NCBI RefSeq assembly: GCF_014851395.1
Contig: NW_024040928.1
Span: 13,407,012-13,471,011, forward strand
From: Micropterus salmoides
Lineage: Eukaryota; Chordata; Actinopteri; Centrarchiformes; Centrarchidae
Direction of reading: 5' to 3'
DNA: 64,000 nt
The notes under the pieces were generated by a model. That model did no database searches, was not told where the DNA came from, and was given only the letters and a program-made list of their open reading frames with translations. Both the position numbers and the translations under genes were made by a program. Position 1 is the first letter of the stretch. Each line of letters begins with the position of its first letter. Positions 47,081 through 59,365 of the stretch are shown here, one piece after another.

Positions 47081-48371
47081 TAGTAACTGAGCACTAGCAT
47101 AGAAAGATTACTGTTAGTAAGATTTCATCTTGCCAAGTAGCAGAACCAAATCCTTTCAAAAGTACCGGGTTGTAATGTGTGGGGGCGTGAAAGTATTTGT
47201 TAATGTATTAACTTGATTCACAGTCGAGTTTAAAACTGTGTATAAATTTGTTCAAAACTTTTGAAGAGCTGGAGTGGAGTATGAAGACATGTATAAACAA
47301 GTATGTAATTTATAATAATAAGTACCTCATGTTCCATATTAATTTTTTATGTTGTCAATCATTCATGATCTGTTTAGATATCAGTTACATATGCTTCAGA
47401 GGAGGAGTTATTGTTATTGACAAAAGTATTAATGAACACTTTAAAATGTCCAACTACATTATATTGAATTATAGGGTACAGTTATTTAATAATTGTTTAT
47501 ATGCTGTTTGTAATTGCTTATATGCGCTAAAGATCAGCTTCCAGGACTCTCCATCAATCCCGCCTACATCTGTCTCTTTAACCCACTCATCTTTTGTTTG
47601 AAACTCTTTTTATTGGTTAGATGGTAACACACCACCTCTGGGAACACAGCCACAAAAGATCAAACACGCCTACCTATACAGAGTGAGCTGACCCTTCCTG
47701 GCTCATAACAAAAAAGGCGCCATGTGACCTCTCCGTCTGTTTACATTTGCTTCCCGTCATGACCAATAGTACAACTCTGTCTGACAGCACTGATCTCTTG
47801 TGACAGAGGTGACATAGGTAATAAACATAACTTACATATCTCAAGTTTTTAATGATCCAAGCTGCATATTATTGTTCTTGTTTTTTTATCCATCCTTCTA
47901 TGCATCTAATAGTGTATTCCATTCCAATTTATTTCAAGTTACAAGGTACTTTATTTATCATTATGCAACACAAGTCTGACATTTGGGAAACGGTGTCTAT
48001 TTTGAATGTGTCTGAGAACTAAGCATCATTGATGTAAAACATAGAGTCCCATAGATCAGCCTTAAGTCCAAGCTGGGCCATCATGGCTCCTATCTCAGCT
48101 CTGTTTCATCTCCTCTTGGCGATCACTGCACCCGCTGTGGTGCCTGGTCCGGTTGATTGGGCTGTGTAGATCGTCTGAGATCTGCTGCTCTTTAATCCAA
48201 ACCCCGGTTTCCTTTTCCAATGACAAGTTATTTTCTTTTTTCTTTTTTTCTGCTGCATCTATGCGCTGCCGGTAACAGATAACATAATATTTACCTATCA
48301 AATTAGTGCAAGGTCAATTCTGCTGGGCTGCGCCTGTATTCAGTTCATTTTTATTTCAAAAGTCATTGACC

Positions 48372-48445
<74 letters not shown>

Positions 48446-48845
48446 CTTGCTGCCTTGTTAAAGCTTTTCATGAAAATAGTGCCTTGTCTAAGTGCATTTC
48501 CTGACTCTGTGTGTAGAGAAAGGGACACTTTCCGGGGATTCTTCTGCTGCGTTGGCCTTGTCCATTAATCACATTGTTGTAAATACACATGCATTTGTGC
48601 ACTATTCGTGCTTTCGTGTGCAACTAACCCCTCCCAGGAGAAAATACAATTATTTGATTTAGCTTGACTAATTAGTCGGATGCCGTCATAAAGGTGACTT
48701 CTTTTTTGACTTCCCTTTCCCGTCTGTTGCACTCACCACTTTCAAAAGGGGTAAAGAATTACCCAAAACAGTGTAGTTCTTAGCAAGTGTTACTCAAACC
48801 GTAGTTAATAGTGAATTTGGTGGGGACTATTTTCAGCTGTGAATT
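47081..48845. other. Intergenic, mainly AT-rich, with a long CA microsatellite
   Basis: No gene or complete mobile element is recognised apart from the (CA)n array at 48374-48443. Confidence 0.55.
48374..48443. repeat. (CA)n microsatellite
   Basis: About 35 uninterrupted CA units, the longest pure dinucleotide array in the window and probably polymorphic. Confidence 0.97.
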
Positions 48846-49113
48846 GTTTTTTCAATTGCTATCCCGCATTGGTCAAAACTGAAGTCACATTGTCAAAACT
48901 CTTCACACAGTCAGCAAAACAGAAGTGTAGGGGGACCAAACTGAGAATAATTCATTTCTTTAACACAAAATGCATTCAATGACCACTTTCTCCAAAATCC
49001 ATAAACTCTTTTCTCTTTACTACTTCACCACCTGCAAAACACTGGATAGCTGCAGCACATTTTTCAAATGCTAACACACTGTCCAAAACTGTTAAAAACA
49101 CATTCAAAACAGA

Positions 49114-50043
49114 TTGATGGTAAATGTACTGCATTTCTGCAGTGACCAGATTGAAATAAGTAGAAAATCTGAGAAGGCAGACAATATCACTTTTGGAAAT
49201 GTGAATTTGGTCAGCACAACGACAATTGCCAGAGTCCTGGAGAAACATAAAATAAGGACAAAGCATTGCCCACTGTACCATTCAAGAGAAACTGTGAACG
49301 TGTGAAAGAACTCTGTTATCAATATGTCCAGGTAAGATGTCTGTTCAATAATCAATCAGGGAACATACACAGTGATGCATAATGTGAAGTCCTGTAAAAC
49401 TGTGTATTTACTGTATTTTAGAGAGTAATGGATTCATCTTTTTGGATGAAGCTGGATTCAACCTGGCAAAAACACACCGCAGGGGAAGAAATGTGATTGG
49501 ACAGAGAGCAACCGTGGATGTCCCAGGGCAGAGAAGAGCTAACATCACGATGTGTGCAGCACTGTACAATAATGGTTTGCTGTTACACAAACCACTCATT
49601 GGTCCCTACAATACGGAGAGGCTCATGTCTTTCCTGGATGACCTGCATAATCGCTTTGCGCCAGCGGAGGAGAGAGGAGCAAGAAACTCCCCTATCTCTG
49701 TTGTTGTGTGGGATAATGTGGCATTCCACCACTCTGCTGCAGTTACAGACTGGTTCGCTGCACATCCCAGGATGTCAGTACTACTCCTGCCTCCATGCTC
49801 CCCCCTCCTAAACCCCATAGAGTTTTTCTCTGCATAGAGGTGGAAGGTGTATGACCACCATCCACATGACCAGATGACCTTACTGGATGCCATGAATGCG
49901 GGGTGTGGAGACACTTCTCCAGAAGACTGCCGGGGTTGGATTAGACATTCCAGAAGATACTTTCCAAGATGCGTTGCCAGGGAAGACATAAGATGTGATG
50001 TTGATGAGAACTTGTGGCCAAATGCAGCAGAGAGGGAGGACTA
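49114..50043 (+). pseudogene. DDE transposase of the Tc1/IS630 superfamily, with stop codon
   Basis: The main frame (from about 49430) reads IFLDEAGFNLAKTHRRGRN, then VVWDNVAFHHS and LLPPCSPLLNPIEFFSA. These hold the first aspartate, the second aspartate and the glutamate of a DDE catalytic triad (DDE_3 type). A TAG at 49836-49838 replaces what is probably a tryptophan codon; the same frame then continues to 50043 and ends AAERED. Upstream (about 49114-49330) is a helix-turn-helix-like piece (STTTIARVLEKHKI), separated by what looks like a GT-AG intron (donor near 49332, acceptor near 49420) with a frame break before it. The copy is inactive. Confidence 0.75.
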
Positions 50044-50351
50044 GCACCCTCAAGTACATCATGAGTTTTTGAGGTGTTTCTTATTTGTATTACTGTTTGC
50101 AGCCCTGGAATTCCAGAAATTTGTGGGGGGTTTTGTTTAAATTTACAGTAAAATTTTTCACAGTTTACAATACGATCCACAGATATGGAACAAATAAAGG
50201 ATAATGAAGCAAATTGCTGCATTTCTGGTGCATTCTTGTTACATATACTTTAGTACCGTCAAAGTGAAAATAAGTTATTGTATAATGAAAACCTAATTTA
50301 TTCGCTCATGCTTCAAAGATAAAAGTTCTTCATTTATGTAATGCTCCCTCT

Positions 50352-50590
50352 TTTTAGTGTTTTGTAGGTCAGTGCGTTATGAGTGAGACTGTATGCTTTC
50401 TAAATGAGAACTGTTACCAGTGTTTTGGTTGAACGAGTCTATTCTGAGACTTGTACGAAGTGTTTTGGTGGTTTGAGTGGCTTTTGGAGGTCAGATTAAC
50501 TGTTTGGCCAAGATGCACGTTGGTAATGCAGACTGTGTGAAGAGTGTTGAAAAAGTGGCTTTAGTTGTGACCATTGCATTGAAAAAAACT
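50352..50590. repeat. Inner copy of the transposon right-end sequence
   Basis: About 240 bases closely resemble 51120-51346 in the same orientation (shared GGTCAGTG.GTTATGAGTGA, TTTGGCCAAG.TGCA.GTTGGTAATGCAGACTGTGTG and others). The inner copy ends GAAAAAAACTTTATA, without the TTAGCAATTG segment that pairs with the left end. It is less terminal-like than the outer copy. Confidence 0.7.
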
Positions 50591-51348
50591 TTATACATTG
50601 CAAGAGATTGGACAGGATTTACAGTTACGCTTTACTGTGTGTACTGTAATTTTTTGGCAGAGTATGTCATTGGGATGCAGAAAATAAAAAAACAAGACTA
50701 TTTTACAGCACTGAATAGCATAACTGAAACAATGACAAAATAAGAAATGGAACACCTGGAAACACCCCCTCAGGTTGACGTTCCTGTTTACTGGGCCACA
50801 GATTCTTATTCACAGCACAAGAGATATCTTACTGTAGGACACATTTACAAAAAAAGTCTAATAGACATGTAGAAAAAATGCTTTGCACATTATGATGTGT
50901 TCAACCATTTTGCATGTAGTGACTTACGCGATGGGGGTAAGACTACTCAACAGAGGAATAAATGTGTCAAAGCATGTGCAATTTGCAATTTCTCAAAAGA
51001 GTGAGAAATTTCTTTTGCATATGTTGTGCAATGGAAATACTGATTTATATGAAAAAATCTGTCACATTTCGAAGATAAAAGTTCATCAAATTTACATGTG
51101 TTCCACTTGTGTATAAGTGTTTTGAAGGTCAGTGTGTTATGAGTGACAATGTTTGCTTTCTGAGTAAGAATTGTTGCCAGTGTTTTGGTTGAATGAGTTT
51201 ATTTTGAGGCTTGGTGGTTTGAGTGACTTTTGGAAGTGAGATTAACGGTTTGGCCAAGGTGCATGTTGGTAATGCAGACTGTGTGAAGAGTTTTGAAAAA
51301 GTGGCTTCAGGTTTGACGATTGCATCTTAGCAATTGAAAAAAACTGTA

Positions 51349-52211
51349 CTACACATTTGATGCTCTGTGGGTATTTACAGCAGCAAGACAGTATATGTAC
51401 GATCGAGTCCAAATAAACTGCAGTGCCCATGTTCATCATGGTAAGGAACTTGTCACCCAGTTCATCAGTGTAGATCACTTATGTGTTTTTAATAGTCTTT
51501 GGACAACAATGGAGGTCAATGGCAAAAATAAGTTGGGAACCACTGGTCAGTTATTTATGTTATTGTCTGGCAGCTTGTTCCTATGTTTAATAATACAGAC
51601 TTCATCTCCTCTCTTCTCACACTTCCCAGCTAATTGGATGGTTTAGCATGAAGTATTAACGTATGTGTGTATTGGTCCTATGCATGTGGCATGTGTTGCA
51701 TAACCCTCTTCTTGAGGAGTGCTTGAAAAGGAAGCAGAGCACTTGTCCTACGGTGCTGTCAGTCGTGCCACTGAAACCAACTGTGGGATTAAATATGGAG
51801 GAAGAGAGAGAGATAGGATCTAGGGGAGACACAAAGAGAAAGAGGGCTGTGTAAATGCACAGCAGGGACTCACAACAACCGTAGGCCAGCCATCGAGTGG
51901 CCCACTGGGATGCTGTGCTCAGGATACAACAAGCCCACTGGGGAGATGAGGAGAGGAAGAGGAAGACAGGCAGGGAGAGAGGAAGCGGCAGAGACATACA
52001 AAAGAGTGAGCTGAAGACTTCTGTAATGGATCATTCCATAATTTTTTCCCAGTAATTCTCCATTGAAATCACTCTAGTCATCAACTTGTTTTGTGACATT
52101 GAAAATGTGCCCTGTAGGGCTGACAGGCTAACAGGCTAACTAGAAGCTTAGTAGATTAAATAATGTTACTAGTAGGAATTTGATATGTTTCTATTGAATT
52201 ATCTTCTTTAT
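51349..52211. other. Intergenic, nothing recognised
   Basis: Purine-rich around 51790-52010 on the plus strand (GGAAGAGAGAG-type sequence), otherwise featureless. No coding frame of interest. Confidence 0.5.
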
Positions 52212-52745
52212 AGTAGCTACTCCGCAGTTTAGGGGAGCTGCAAGGCTTTAATGTGATATTTGGCACTTTATACGTATGGTATTAGCAACCCAACATCCTT
52301 CATACTGAGGTTTTGCATGATAGTTTCAAAGCCAAGGGAAATGAAACCTATATGTAATTCTGCTGCAAGTGGCAGGGTAAGGATGATGTTGCCATTTTGT
52401 CAGCTGGTGAGCCTGCTGCCAAAAACATTGGTCCAGAGCCAGTTATGCCATTTCATGTCAGTATAATTACATAACATTGGATCCCTAAAAACATATTTTC
52501 TCAATCAGCTTATTACTATAAGTGATGGAGTCCGATTTGAAAACATTCAGGACAGTTGTGGTTATTTCACATGATATTTCTGCATGTTGTAAAAAGGTGA
52601 AGTATTTCCATGCACCATCAGTTTGGTTTCAGATTTGTGAGTTACTTGTGTTGCCAGGCCACTGCCAATCAAGTCTGATCAAACCACACCCACACAGTCC
52701 TAAAGAAGCATACATACACTTTTTGAGCGTTAAAATCTTGGTTAA
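52212..52745 (+). repeat. Duplicated roughly 0.5-kb sequence, copy 1 (uninterrupted)
   Basis: This segment recurs, colinear and roughly 80-85 percent identical by eye, as 53704-53848 plus about 63556-63935. Shared landmarks are GGGTAAGGATGA.GTTGCCATTT, CTCAATCAGCTT, GGACAGTTGTGGTTATTTC and CAGGCCACTGCCAATCA. It is either a local duplication or two copies of an unnamed repeat. The copy here is unbroken and shows where the LINE entered copy 2. Confidence 0.8.
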
Positions 52746-53399
52746 TTAGTCATTCTGTGCACATCTTTCCTGTGGCAGGTCGAGAAGAACAGAGCTGTCT
52801 GTGTCTGTGTTTACCCATGTAAGGTTGTAAGGGACAGCCTTATTGGATTGATTTGATCTCTAAATAAATGTACTTGTTTGGTTTTTAGTTTTTGTATATT
52901 TATAAGACTCTTTAGGTGGGCCTGACGTGCATCCTCATCAAGGCCTGTCCTTCTGGACACCCCAGAGATTATTTACTTGTCTTGAAAGCTACCTGTTGTC
53001 CTATCGGACTCAAAGCCTTCCTCAAAGCTCAAATAACAGCACTGATGTCACTGTTGACAGTGATGGACTGTGATTTATGTTCCAGTACTGCATAAAGGTG
53101 GAAGGGGAGGATTTGTTCAAAAAAGAGAGGGGAGGGGAAGGGAGGAGAAAGACGTCAATGTTTTGGTCTGGTGTTGAGTATGAGGAAAGTGTGTTTAAGG
53201 TTCACATGGAGCCAGAGGACAGATGCACACAAACCCACACATACACTTAACGTGGAGTTGTTTGTGGGACACATGAATGCTTGGGTATAATAATGTATGC
53301 ATGACTGCGTGGATGTGCAATACATTAGCAGAGACCATTCTGATGCTTTTGATTGGTTCTCCTGATTGAATTGGCAGCGCCACCTATCTGCAAAAATTA
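52746..53399. other. Spacer, nothing recognised
   Basis: Spacer between the two duplicated segments, including a purine-rich patch near 53100-53160. No gene or named repeat. Confidence 0.5.
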
Positions 53400-53576
53400 T
53401 TAACAGTTGAAAACATTCATTAGAAATTTAGAAAAGTAACTTAAAAAGTATTTAAATGTAATAGCTTACATTACTTTGATAAAGTAATAGAAATAGTTAC
53501 ACTATAATAACATTTTAAATAGGTAACTTGTGATCGGTAACCTACTACATTTCCAAGGTAACCTTCCCAACACTGT
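53400..53576. repeat. Fragment of a teleost hAT-like MITE
   Basis: The right end AAGGTAACCTTCCCAACACTG and the internal GTAACTT/TTACATTACTTTGATAAAGTAA sequence match a common fish repeat whose ends read CAGTGTTGGGAAGGTTAC. The left end is missing, so no target duplication can be tested. Confidence 0.6.
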
Positions 53577-53579
53577 AGG

Positions 53580-53700
53580 TAGGTACGGTATGATGTATAA
53601 AGTCATAAATAGTGTGGTATGTATCCTATTGTATGGTATGCTATGGAAAGGTAGGGTATGGCACTGTGTCCTATAGTGTGGTATGGCATGATATACTATA
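53580..53700. repeat. Low-complexity GGTATG/TATGGTA-rich stretch
   Basis: Irregular repeats of GTATGGTATG and TAGTGTGGTATG over about 120 bases, not regular enough for a defined satellite unit. Confidence 0.7.
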
Positions 53701-53703
53701 CAA

Positions 53704-53848
53704 TAGTAACTATTCTGAAGTTTAGAGGAGCTGCAAACCTATGTGTCATCTTGCTGCTAGTGGAAGGGTAAGGATGACGTTGCCATTTAGTCAGCTGGTC
53801 AGCCTGCCTTCCAAAACCAATAATACCATCTAATATCAGTATAATCAC
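53704..53848 (+). repeat. Duplicated sequence, copy 2, left part
   Basis: Corresponds to about 52218-52468 of copy 1, with an internal deletion. It stops at CAGTATAATCAC, exactly where the LINE begins. The other half resumes at about 63556 with ATAACATTG, as copy 1 does at about 52472. Confidence 0.75.
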
Positions 53849-56800
53849 TTAGTCTTTCGCACCCAAGTTGGAAATCACTGCAACCAATTCTCTTCGTTAT
53901 AGTGTACCGAGCACCTGGCCCGTATTCTGAATTCTTATCTGAATTTGCAGAGTTTTTGTCAACTTTAGTCCTTAAAACGGACAAAGTAATTATTGTAGGG
54001 GATTTTAATATTCATGTGGACGTTGAGAATGACAGCTTTAGTACTGCGTTTATCTCTCTGTTAGATTCCATTGGCTTCTCTCAGAGTGTTCATGAACCGA
54101 CTCACTGTTTTAACCACACCCTCGACCTTGTTTTGGTGTATGGTATTGAAATTGAACATTTAGTGGTGTTCCCACAGAATCCCTCTTTATCCGACCACTG
54201 TTTGATAACTTTTGAGTTTGTATTGCTGAACTACACGCCATTGGGCAAAAATTTCTATACAAGATGTCTGTCTGATAGTGCTGTATAGCTAAATTTAAGG
54301 ATGCGATTCCATCAGCTCTAAATTCATTATCAAGTCACAAAGTAACGGAGGACTCCTATGCTAATTTCAGTCCCTCCCAAATCGATCATCTTGTTGATAG
54401 TGCTGCAGGCTCGCTGCGAATGACACTGGACTCTGTAGCCCCTCTAAAAAAGAAAATACTAAAACAAAGACGGTTAGCTCCATGGTATAATACTGAAACT
54501 CGCAAATTAAAGCAAATATCGCGGAAACTTGAGAGGAATTGGTGTTCCACCAAAGTGGAAAATTCTCGTTTAATTTGGCAAGATAGTCTTAAAACTTATA
54601 GGAAGGCCCTCCGTAATGCTAGAGCAGCGTACTACTCGTCATTAATAGAGGAAAATAGGAACAACCCCAGGTTTCTTTTCAGCACTGTAGCCAGGCTGAC
54701 AGAGAGTCACAGCTCTATTGAGCCAAGTATTCCCATAGCTCTCAGTAGTTACGACTTCATGAGCTTCTTTAATGATAAAATTCTAGCTATTAGAGACAAA
54801 ATTCACCAAGACCTGCCCTCAACTGGCACCGACTTATCTCTTAACTCAGGAACCTTAGAAACAGCTGTAGAACCAGATATATGTTTAGACTGTTTTGCTT
54901 CACTCAATCTTTACCAACTAACTTCAATAATTTCTTCATCTAAACCATCAACCTGCCTCTTAGACCCCATCCCGACTAGGTTGCTTAAAGATGTTTTACC
55001 CTTAGTCAGCACCTCTATACTAGATATGATCAATCTATCTCTATCAACAGGCTATGTACCACAGTACTTTAAAGTAGCTGTAATTAAACCTCTTCTGAAA
55101 AAGCCCAAACTTGATCCGGATGTTTTAGCCAACTATAGACCTATATCTAACCTTCCATTTCTCCCTAAGGTTCTGGAGAAAGCAGTTGCTAAACAGCTGT
55201 GTGACTTTCTACAGAGCAATAGTTTATTGGAGGATTTTCAGTCAGGATTTAGAGCTCATCATAGCACAGAGACAGCACTGGTGAAAATTACTAACGACCT
55301 CCTTATTGCATCAGACAAAGGACTTGTCTCTGTACTGGTTTTATTAGATCTTAGTGCTGCATTTGATACCATTGACCTTCAGATCCTCTTGCAGAGACTG
55401 GAATATTTCATTGGCATTAAAGGAATCGCTCTAAGCTGGTTTAAGTCCTATTTATCAGATCGATTTCAGTTTGTACATGTTAACGATGAGTCCTCCATGC
55501 ATGCCAAAGTTAGTCATGGAGTTCCTCGAGGATCTGTCCTCGGACCAATCCTCTTCACTTTATATATTGCCTTTGGGCAATATTATCAGGAAACATTCCA
55601 TAAGCTTTCATTGTTATGCAGATGATACTCAGTTATATCTATCGATCAAGCCAGATGAAACTCATCAGTTAGCTAAACTTCAAATGTGCCTTCAGGATGT
55701 TAAAACCTGGATGACCTGTAATTTTCTAATGTTAAACTCAGATAAAACTGAAGTTATTGCTCTGGGGCCTAAGCACCTCCGTGACGCATTATCTAAAGAT
55801 ATAGTTTCCCTGGATGGCATCGCCCTGGCCTCCAGCACCACTGTGAGGAATCTTGGAGTTATCTTTGATCAGGACATGTCGTTTAAGTCTCACATTAAGC
55901 CTTTTTCCACCTACGTAATATTGCGAAAATCAGGAACATCCTGTCTAAAAATGATGCAGAAAAACTAGTCCATGCATTTGTTACTTCTAGGCTGGATTAC
56001 TGCAATTTCTTATTATCAGGCTGCTCGAAAAAGTCCGTTAAGACTCTTCAGCTGATCCAGAATGCTGCAGCACGTGTTCTGACAGGAACCAGGAAAAGAG
56101 ATCACATTTCTCCTGTTTCAGCTTCTTTGCATTGGCTTCCAGTAAAATCCAGAATAGAATTTAAAATCATTCTTCTTACCTACAAAGCTCTTAATGGTCA
56201 GGCACCATCTTATCTTAAAGAGCTCATAGTACCTTACTACCCCACCAGAGCACTGCGCTCCCAGAATGCAGGGTTACTTGTGGTTCCTAGAGTCTCCAAA
56301 AGTAGACTAGGAGCCAGAGCATTCAGCTATCAAGCTCCTCTCCTGTGGAACCAGGTTCCAGTTTGGGTTCAGGAGGCAGACACCATCTCCACATTTAAGA
56401 GTAGGCTTAAGACTTTCCTCTTTGATAAAGCTTATAGTTAGGGCTGGCTCAGGTTAGTCCTGAACCATCCCTTAGTTATGCTGCTATAGGCCTAGACTGC
56501 CGGGGGATTTCCTATGATGCACTGAGCTCCTCTCTCCTCTACTTTCTCTCCCTCTGTATGCAACCTCATCCCATTATTGCATGTTACTAACACAACTTCT
56601 CCCCTTTCTGGTAGTCTTGTGCTTTCTCGTCCCTCTCCTCCTATCACTTCCTGCAGGTGTTTCTGGCTCTGGAGCTGTGGAGTCTGGATCTGTGGCTGCG
56701 GGTCACCTGCTGCCCCCGTGTTCCTGCTCGGCACCCTCTGCTACAACAACTATTGTTACTAGTCCTATTGTTATTATAAATCATTAACATTACGACTGTT

Positions 56801-57103
56801 ACCATTAACACTACTATAAATATCTGTACCATTTTTCATTTAGTCTATAGCAACATCACCTTTACTGTCTATACCTCTGTGTGTATATTGTCTAGGCTGC
56901 TCTCTCACCCCAATCAGTCGAGGCAGATGGCCGCCCACCCTGAGCCATGGTTCTGCTCGAGGTTTCTGCCTCTTAAAAGGAAGTTTTTCCTTGCCTCTGT
57001 CGCCTAGTGCTTGCTCTTGGTGGGAACTGTTGGGCTTCTGTAAATAGCATCATAGAGTACGGTCTAGACCTGCTCTTTTATGAAAAGTGCTGTGAGATAA
57101 CTG
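53849..57103 (+). mobile_element. 5'-truncated L2/CR1-group LINE, main part
   Basis: Starts inside the endonuclease domain and runs through reverse transcriptase and C-terminal region to 56441, then a 3' UTR that includes CTCGAGGTTTCTGCCTCTTA and is cut at 57103 by the gypsy element. The last bases (TTTGGCGCTATATAAATAAA and an ATTGA tandem tail) lie beyond the insertion at 63504-63559. Tandem pentamer tails and this 3' end are typical of teleost L2-type elements. No long target duplication is visible. The frame is broken at least three times. Confidence 0.88.
53858..56441 (+). pseudogene. LINE ORF2 remnant: endonuclease and reverse transcriptase, frameshifted
   Basis: Four plus-strand frame segments follow each other. 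The endonuclease end (53902-54288) has VIIVGDFNIHVD and the final SDHCLI motif. Fingers and palm (about 54288-55625) have NYRPISNLPFLPKVLEK, FQSGFRAHHSTETAL and LLDLSAAFDTID. The catalytic segment (about 55565-55968) has the YADD box in FHCYADDTQLYLS. The C-terminal part (about 55905-56441) has SRLDYCNFLLSG and SLHWLPVKSRIEFKI. Frame changes near 54285, 55565 and 55905 and loss of the endonuclease N-terminus make it inactive. Confidence 0.88.
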
Positions 57104-57810
57104 TGTTACGACCCCCCTGTTGGTCTAGGGGTGTGGGGGCCATAAACATATAGGCACAACTGGTAGATCTTAAACAAGGTAACGTTTATTGGTAACATGA
57201 GATGTAGACAGGTAACAAAAAGAACAAAAGGAGGGTGGACGAGGGTGCTGCGAAAATAACAAACCAAGTTAAAATAAAAAGGTCCTCAAAAGGAGGCCTG
57301 CACCTATCTACCGTTTTAAACAGGGTTGAATCTTACTACAAAAAAAACACAAAGAGCACAGCACCCACTCCACCTGGTGAAACTAACAAAATAGCAAACA
57401 GAACAATAAGTGAACTTCTCCACTGCACTCAAATGTGGAGCTAACATTCAAAGGTATGCAAATGTTTACCTAAACACAATGTACAGCTAATAGGCCCTGA
57501 AGGTGGATCGTTCCACTACACACAAAGTACAACAGACAGGCTATGCAGTCAATACCAGCGGCACACAAGTCAACAGGCGGTGACAAGCTGCCTGGAGCAA
57601 CAGCTGGACTCTCCTTATGAGCCGGAGGTAATTAACGTGGTGATGAGCCATTGGTTGAGTGGAAAACAGAGGAACCAATGGGCGGTACAGATGTCAGCAC
57701 CCCAGAAACCAGGAAGTAGGCGGGTCTTCATTCCCCAGGGACACAGCCTACTTGGTAGAGGTGAGACAGGGAAAAGAGGAAACACAAGGGTGACAGCGAC
57801 AGCCGTGACA
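57104..57810 (-). repeat. 3' LTR of the Gmr1-like element
   Basis: On the plus strand it starts TGTTACGACC and ends GCCGTGACA. It differs from the other LTR only at 57366 (C versus T at 63059) and by one A in the run near 57280. It interrupts the LINE 3' UTR. Confidence 0.95.
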
Positions 57811-57820
57811 CTCCCCCCAT
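57811..57820 (-). other. Polypurine tract
   Basis: Directly inside the 3' LTR, the minus strand reads ATGGGGGGAG, the expected primer site for plus-strand DNA synthesis. Confidence 0.8.
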
Positions 57821-57881
57821 AAACACAAACTCCCCAGTTTGGGAATTAACCAGTTTAGACCTAACTACTTTCTTTTCCCTA

Positions 57882-58667
57882 TTATGATTGCAGCCTAGAC
57901 AAGGCATCTGCAATAATGTTCTCTGAACCTTTCTTGTGCCGTATCTCCAGATTGTATTCTTGTACAATCAACGCCCACCTCATGAGCCTCTGGTTATGGT
58001 TGTACATACGGGCTAAGAACACAAGTGGGTTGTGGTCTGTGTAAACTACCACGGGCAGAGAGGTGGAACCAACATAGACCTCAAAATGCTGTAAGGCCAA
58101 CAACAAAGCAAGGGTCTCTTTTTCGATGGTTGAATAGTTAAGCTGATGGCGGTTATACTTCTTTGAGAAGTAACATACAGGATGGTCTATGCCCTCTACA
58201 TCTTCCTGCAAAAGCACGGCACCAGCTCCCACGGCACTGGCATCCACCTCCAGCTTGAACAAGTCGGGGGCAGCCAGGACGGGAGAGTGGCAGAGGAGAG
58301 ACTTAGCACTATCGAACGCGACTTGACATTCTGGGGACCACACAAAGTCTACTTTAGGGCTAAGTAACCTAGTTAACGGTTCGACCACGGATGAGAAGTT
58401 CCTACAAAAAGCTCGGTAGTAACCAGCTAGGCCGAGGAACGAGCGCAACGCCTTACGAGTGGTTGGAACTGGACTCCAGGCAATAGCTTCCACTTTTGCT
58501 TCTACTGGCCGAACTTGACCTTGACCGACTTGACGGCCTAAATAGGTCAAAGTGGCCTTCCCAAATTCACACTTAGCAAGATTTATGGTAAGGTCGGCTT
58601 CAGCAAGGCGAGAAAACACTTCGGAGAGGGTGGACATGTGATACATGTCACGTATCTGAGTAGACAA
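57882..58667 (-). pseudogene. Gmr1-like element: RNase H and end of reverse transcriptase
   Basis: A frame of 261 codons. It covers the reverse transcriptase thumb (SFLGLAGYYRAFCRNFSSVV) and a complete RNase H with its acidic residues in DASAVGAGAVLLQ, YSTIEKETLALL, YTDHNPLVFL and NIIADALSRLQS. It ends at a natural-looking stop 71 bases before the LTR. It begins in a different frame from the preceding segment (frame change near 58650-58665). RNase H is the last pol domain, as in Gmr1. Confidence 0.9.
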
Positions 58668-59337
58668 TGAGATCGTCTAGGTAAGCATTACAATTTTTAA
58701 CACCGGCTAACACTGTGTTAACTAACCGCTGGAAAGTAGCGGGAGCGTTACACATTCCAAAGGGCATTATAGTGTACTGTAAAAAGTCATCGGGAGTCAC
58801 AAAGGCTGCAACCTCAGACGCACGTTCAGTAAGAGGGACCTGCCAGTATCCTTTTAAGAGATCTAGTTTGCTCACAAACACGGCAGTACCAAGGGTATCA
58901 ACGCAATCCTCCATCCGAGGTAAGGGATACGAATCACGCACTGTGACCCCATTAACTTTCCTAAAGTCGGTGATAAATCTCGGTGAACCATCAGCCTTGC
59001 TTTCTACAAGACATGGTGAACTCCACGGACTGGCGCTAGGCTTGGCGAGGCCATGCTGAAGGAGGTACTCTACTTCTCCTTTCATTACATCACGCTTCAT
59101 TACATTTGCGCGGTACGGGTGCTGCTTAATGGGTCGCGGGTTGGTAAGCTCGACATCATGTTTTAACACTTTGGTCCTACCTGGAACATCACTGAACAAA
59201 CTCGGAAACTGAGTAACTAAACCTATCACATCCTGCCTTTGAGCAGGGGATAGATGTGGTAAGCAGGTAGGCAACTCCTCAATCGCCTCTGAATTGGGGA
59301 GACGAGAACCTGGGTAGACGGGACAACGCGGCCGCAA
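58648..59337 (-). pseudogene. Gmr1-like element: reverse transcriptase
   Basis: A frame of about 229 codons containing WSSPCLVESKADGSPRFITD, the first aspartate region VFVSKLDLLKGYWQVPL, MPFGMCNAPATFQRL and the catalytic box YLDDLIVYSDT. It follows the integrase GPY/F module directly, through a linker frame that continues upstream of 59337. It stops right after YSDT because of a frame change. Catalytic residues are intact. Confidence 0.92.
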
Positions 59338-59365
59338 ATCGTCGACGTCTGGTACAGGCGTAGGG

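Larger units (their letters stand above)
48846..51346 (+). mobile_element. Tc1/mariner-like (IS630 superfamily) transposon, decayed
   Basis: The left end region (TTTTTTCAATTGCTA, then GCATTGGTCAAAACTGAAG and AAAACTCTTCACACAGTC) recurs inverted at the right, ending 51346 next to a TA dinucleotide (51347-51348). The terminal inverted repeats are about 65 bases and imperfect. A broken transposase lies between them (49114-50043). The right-end region occurs twice, about 50352-50590 and 51120-51346, so either one terminus was duplicated or two related copies are fused. The exact left boundary is uncertain by about 10 bases. Confidence 0.7.
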
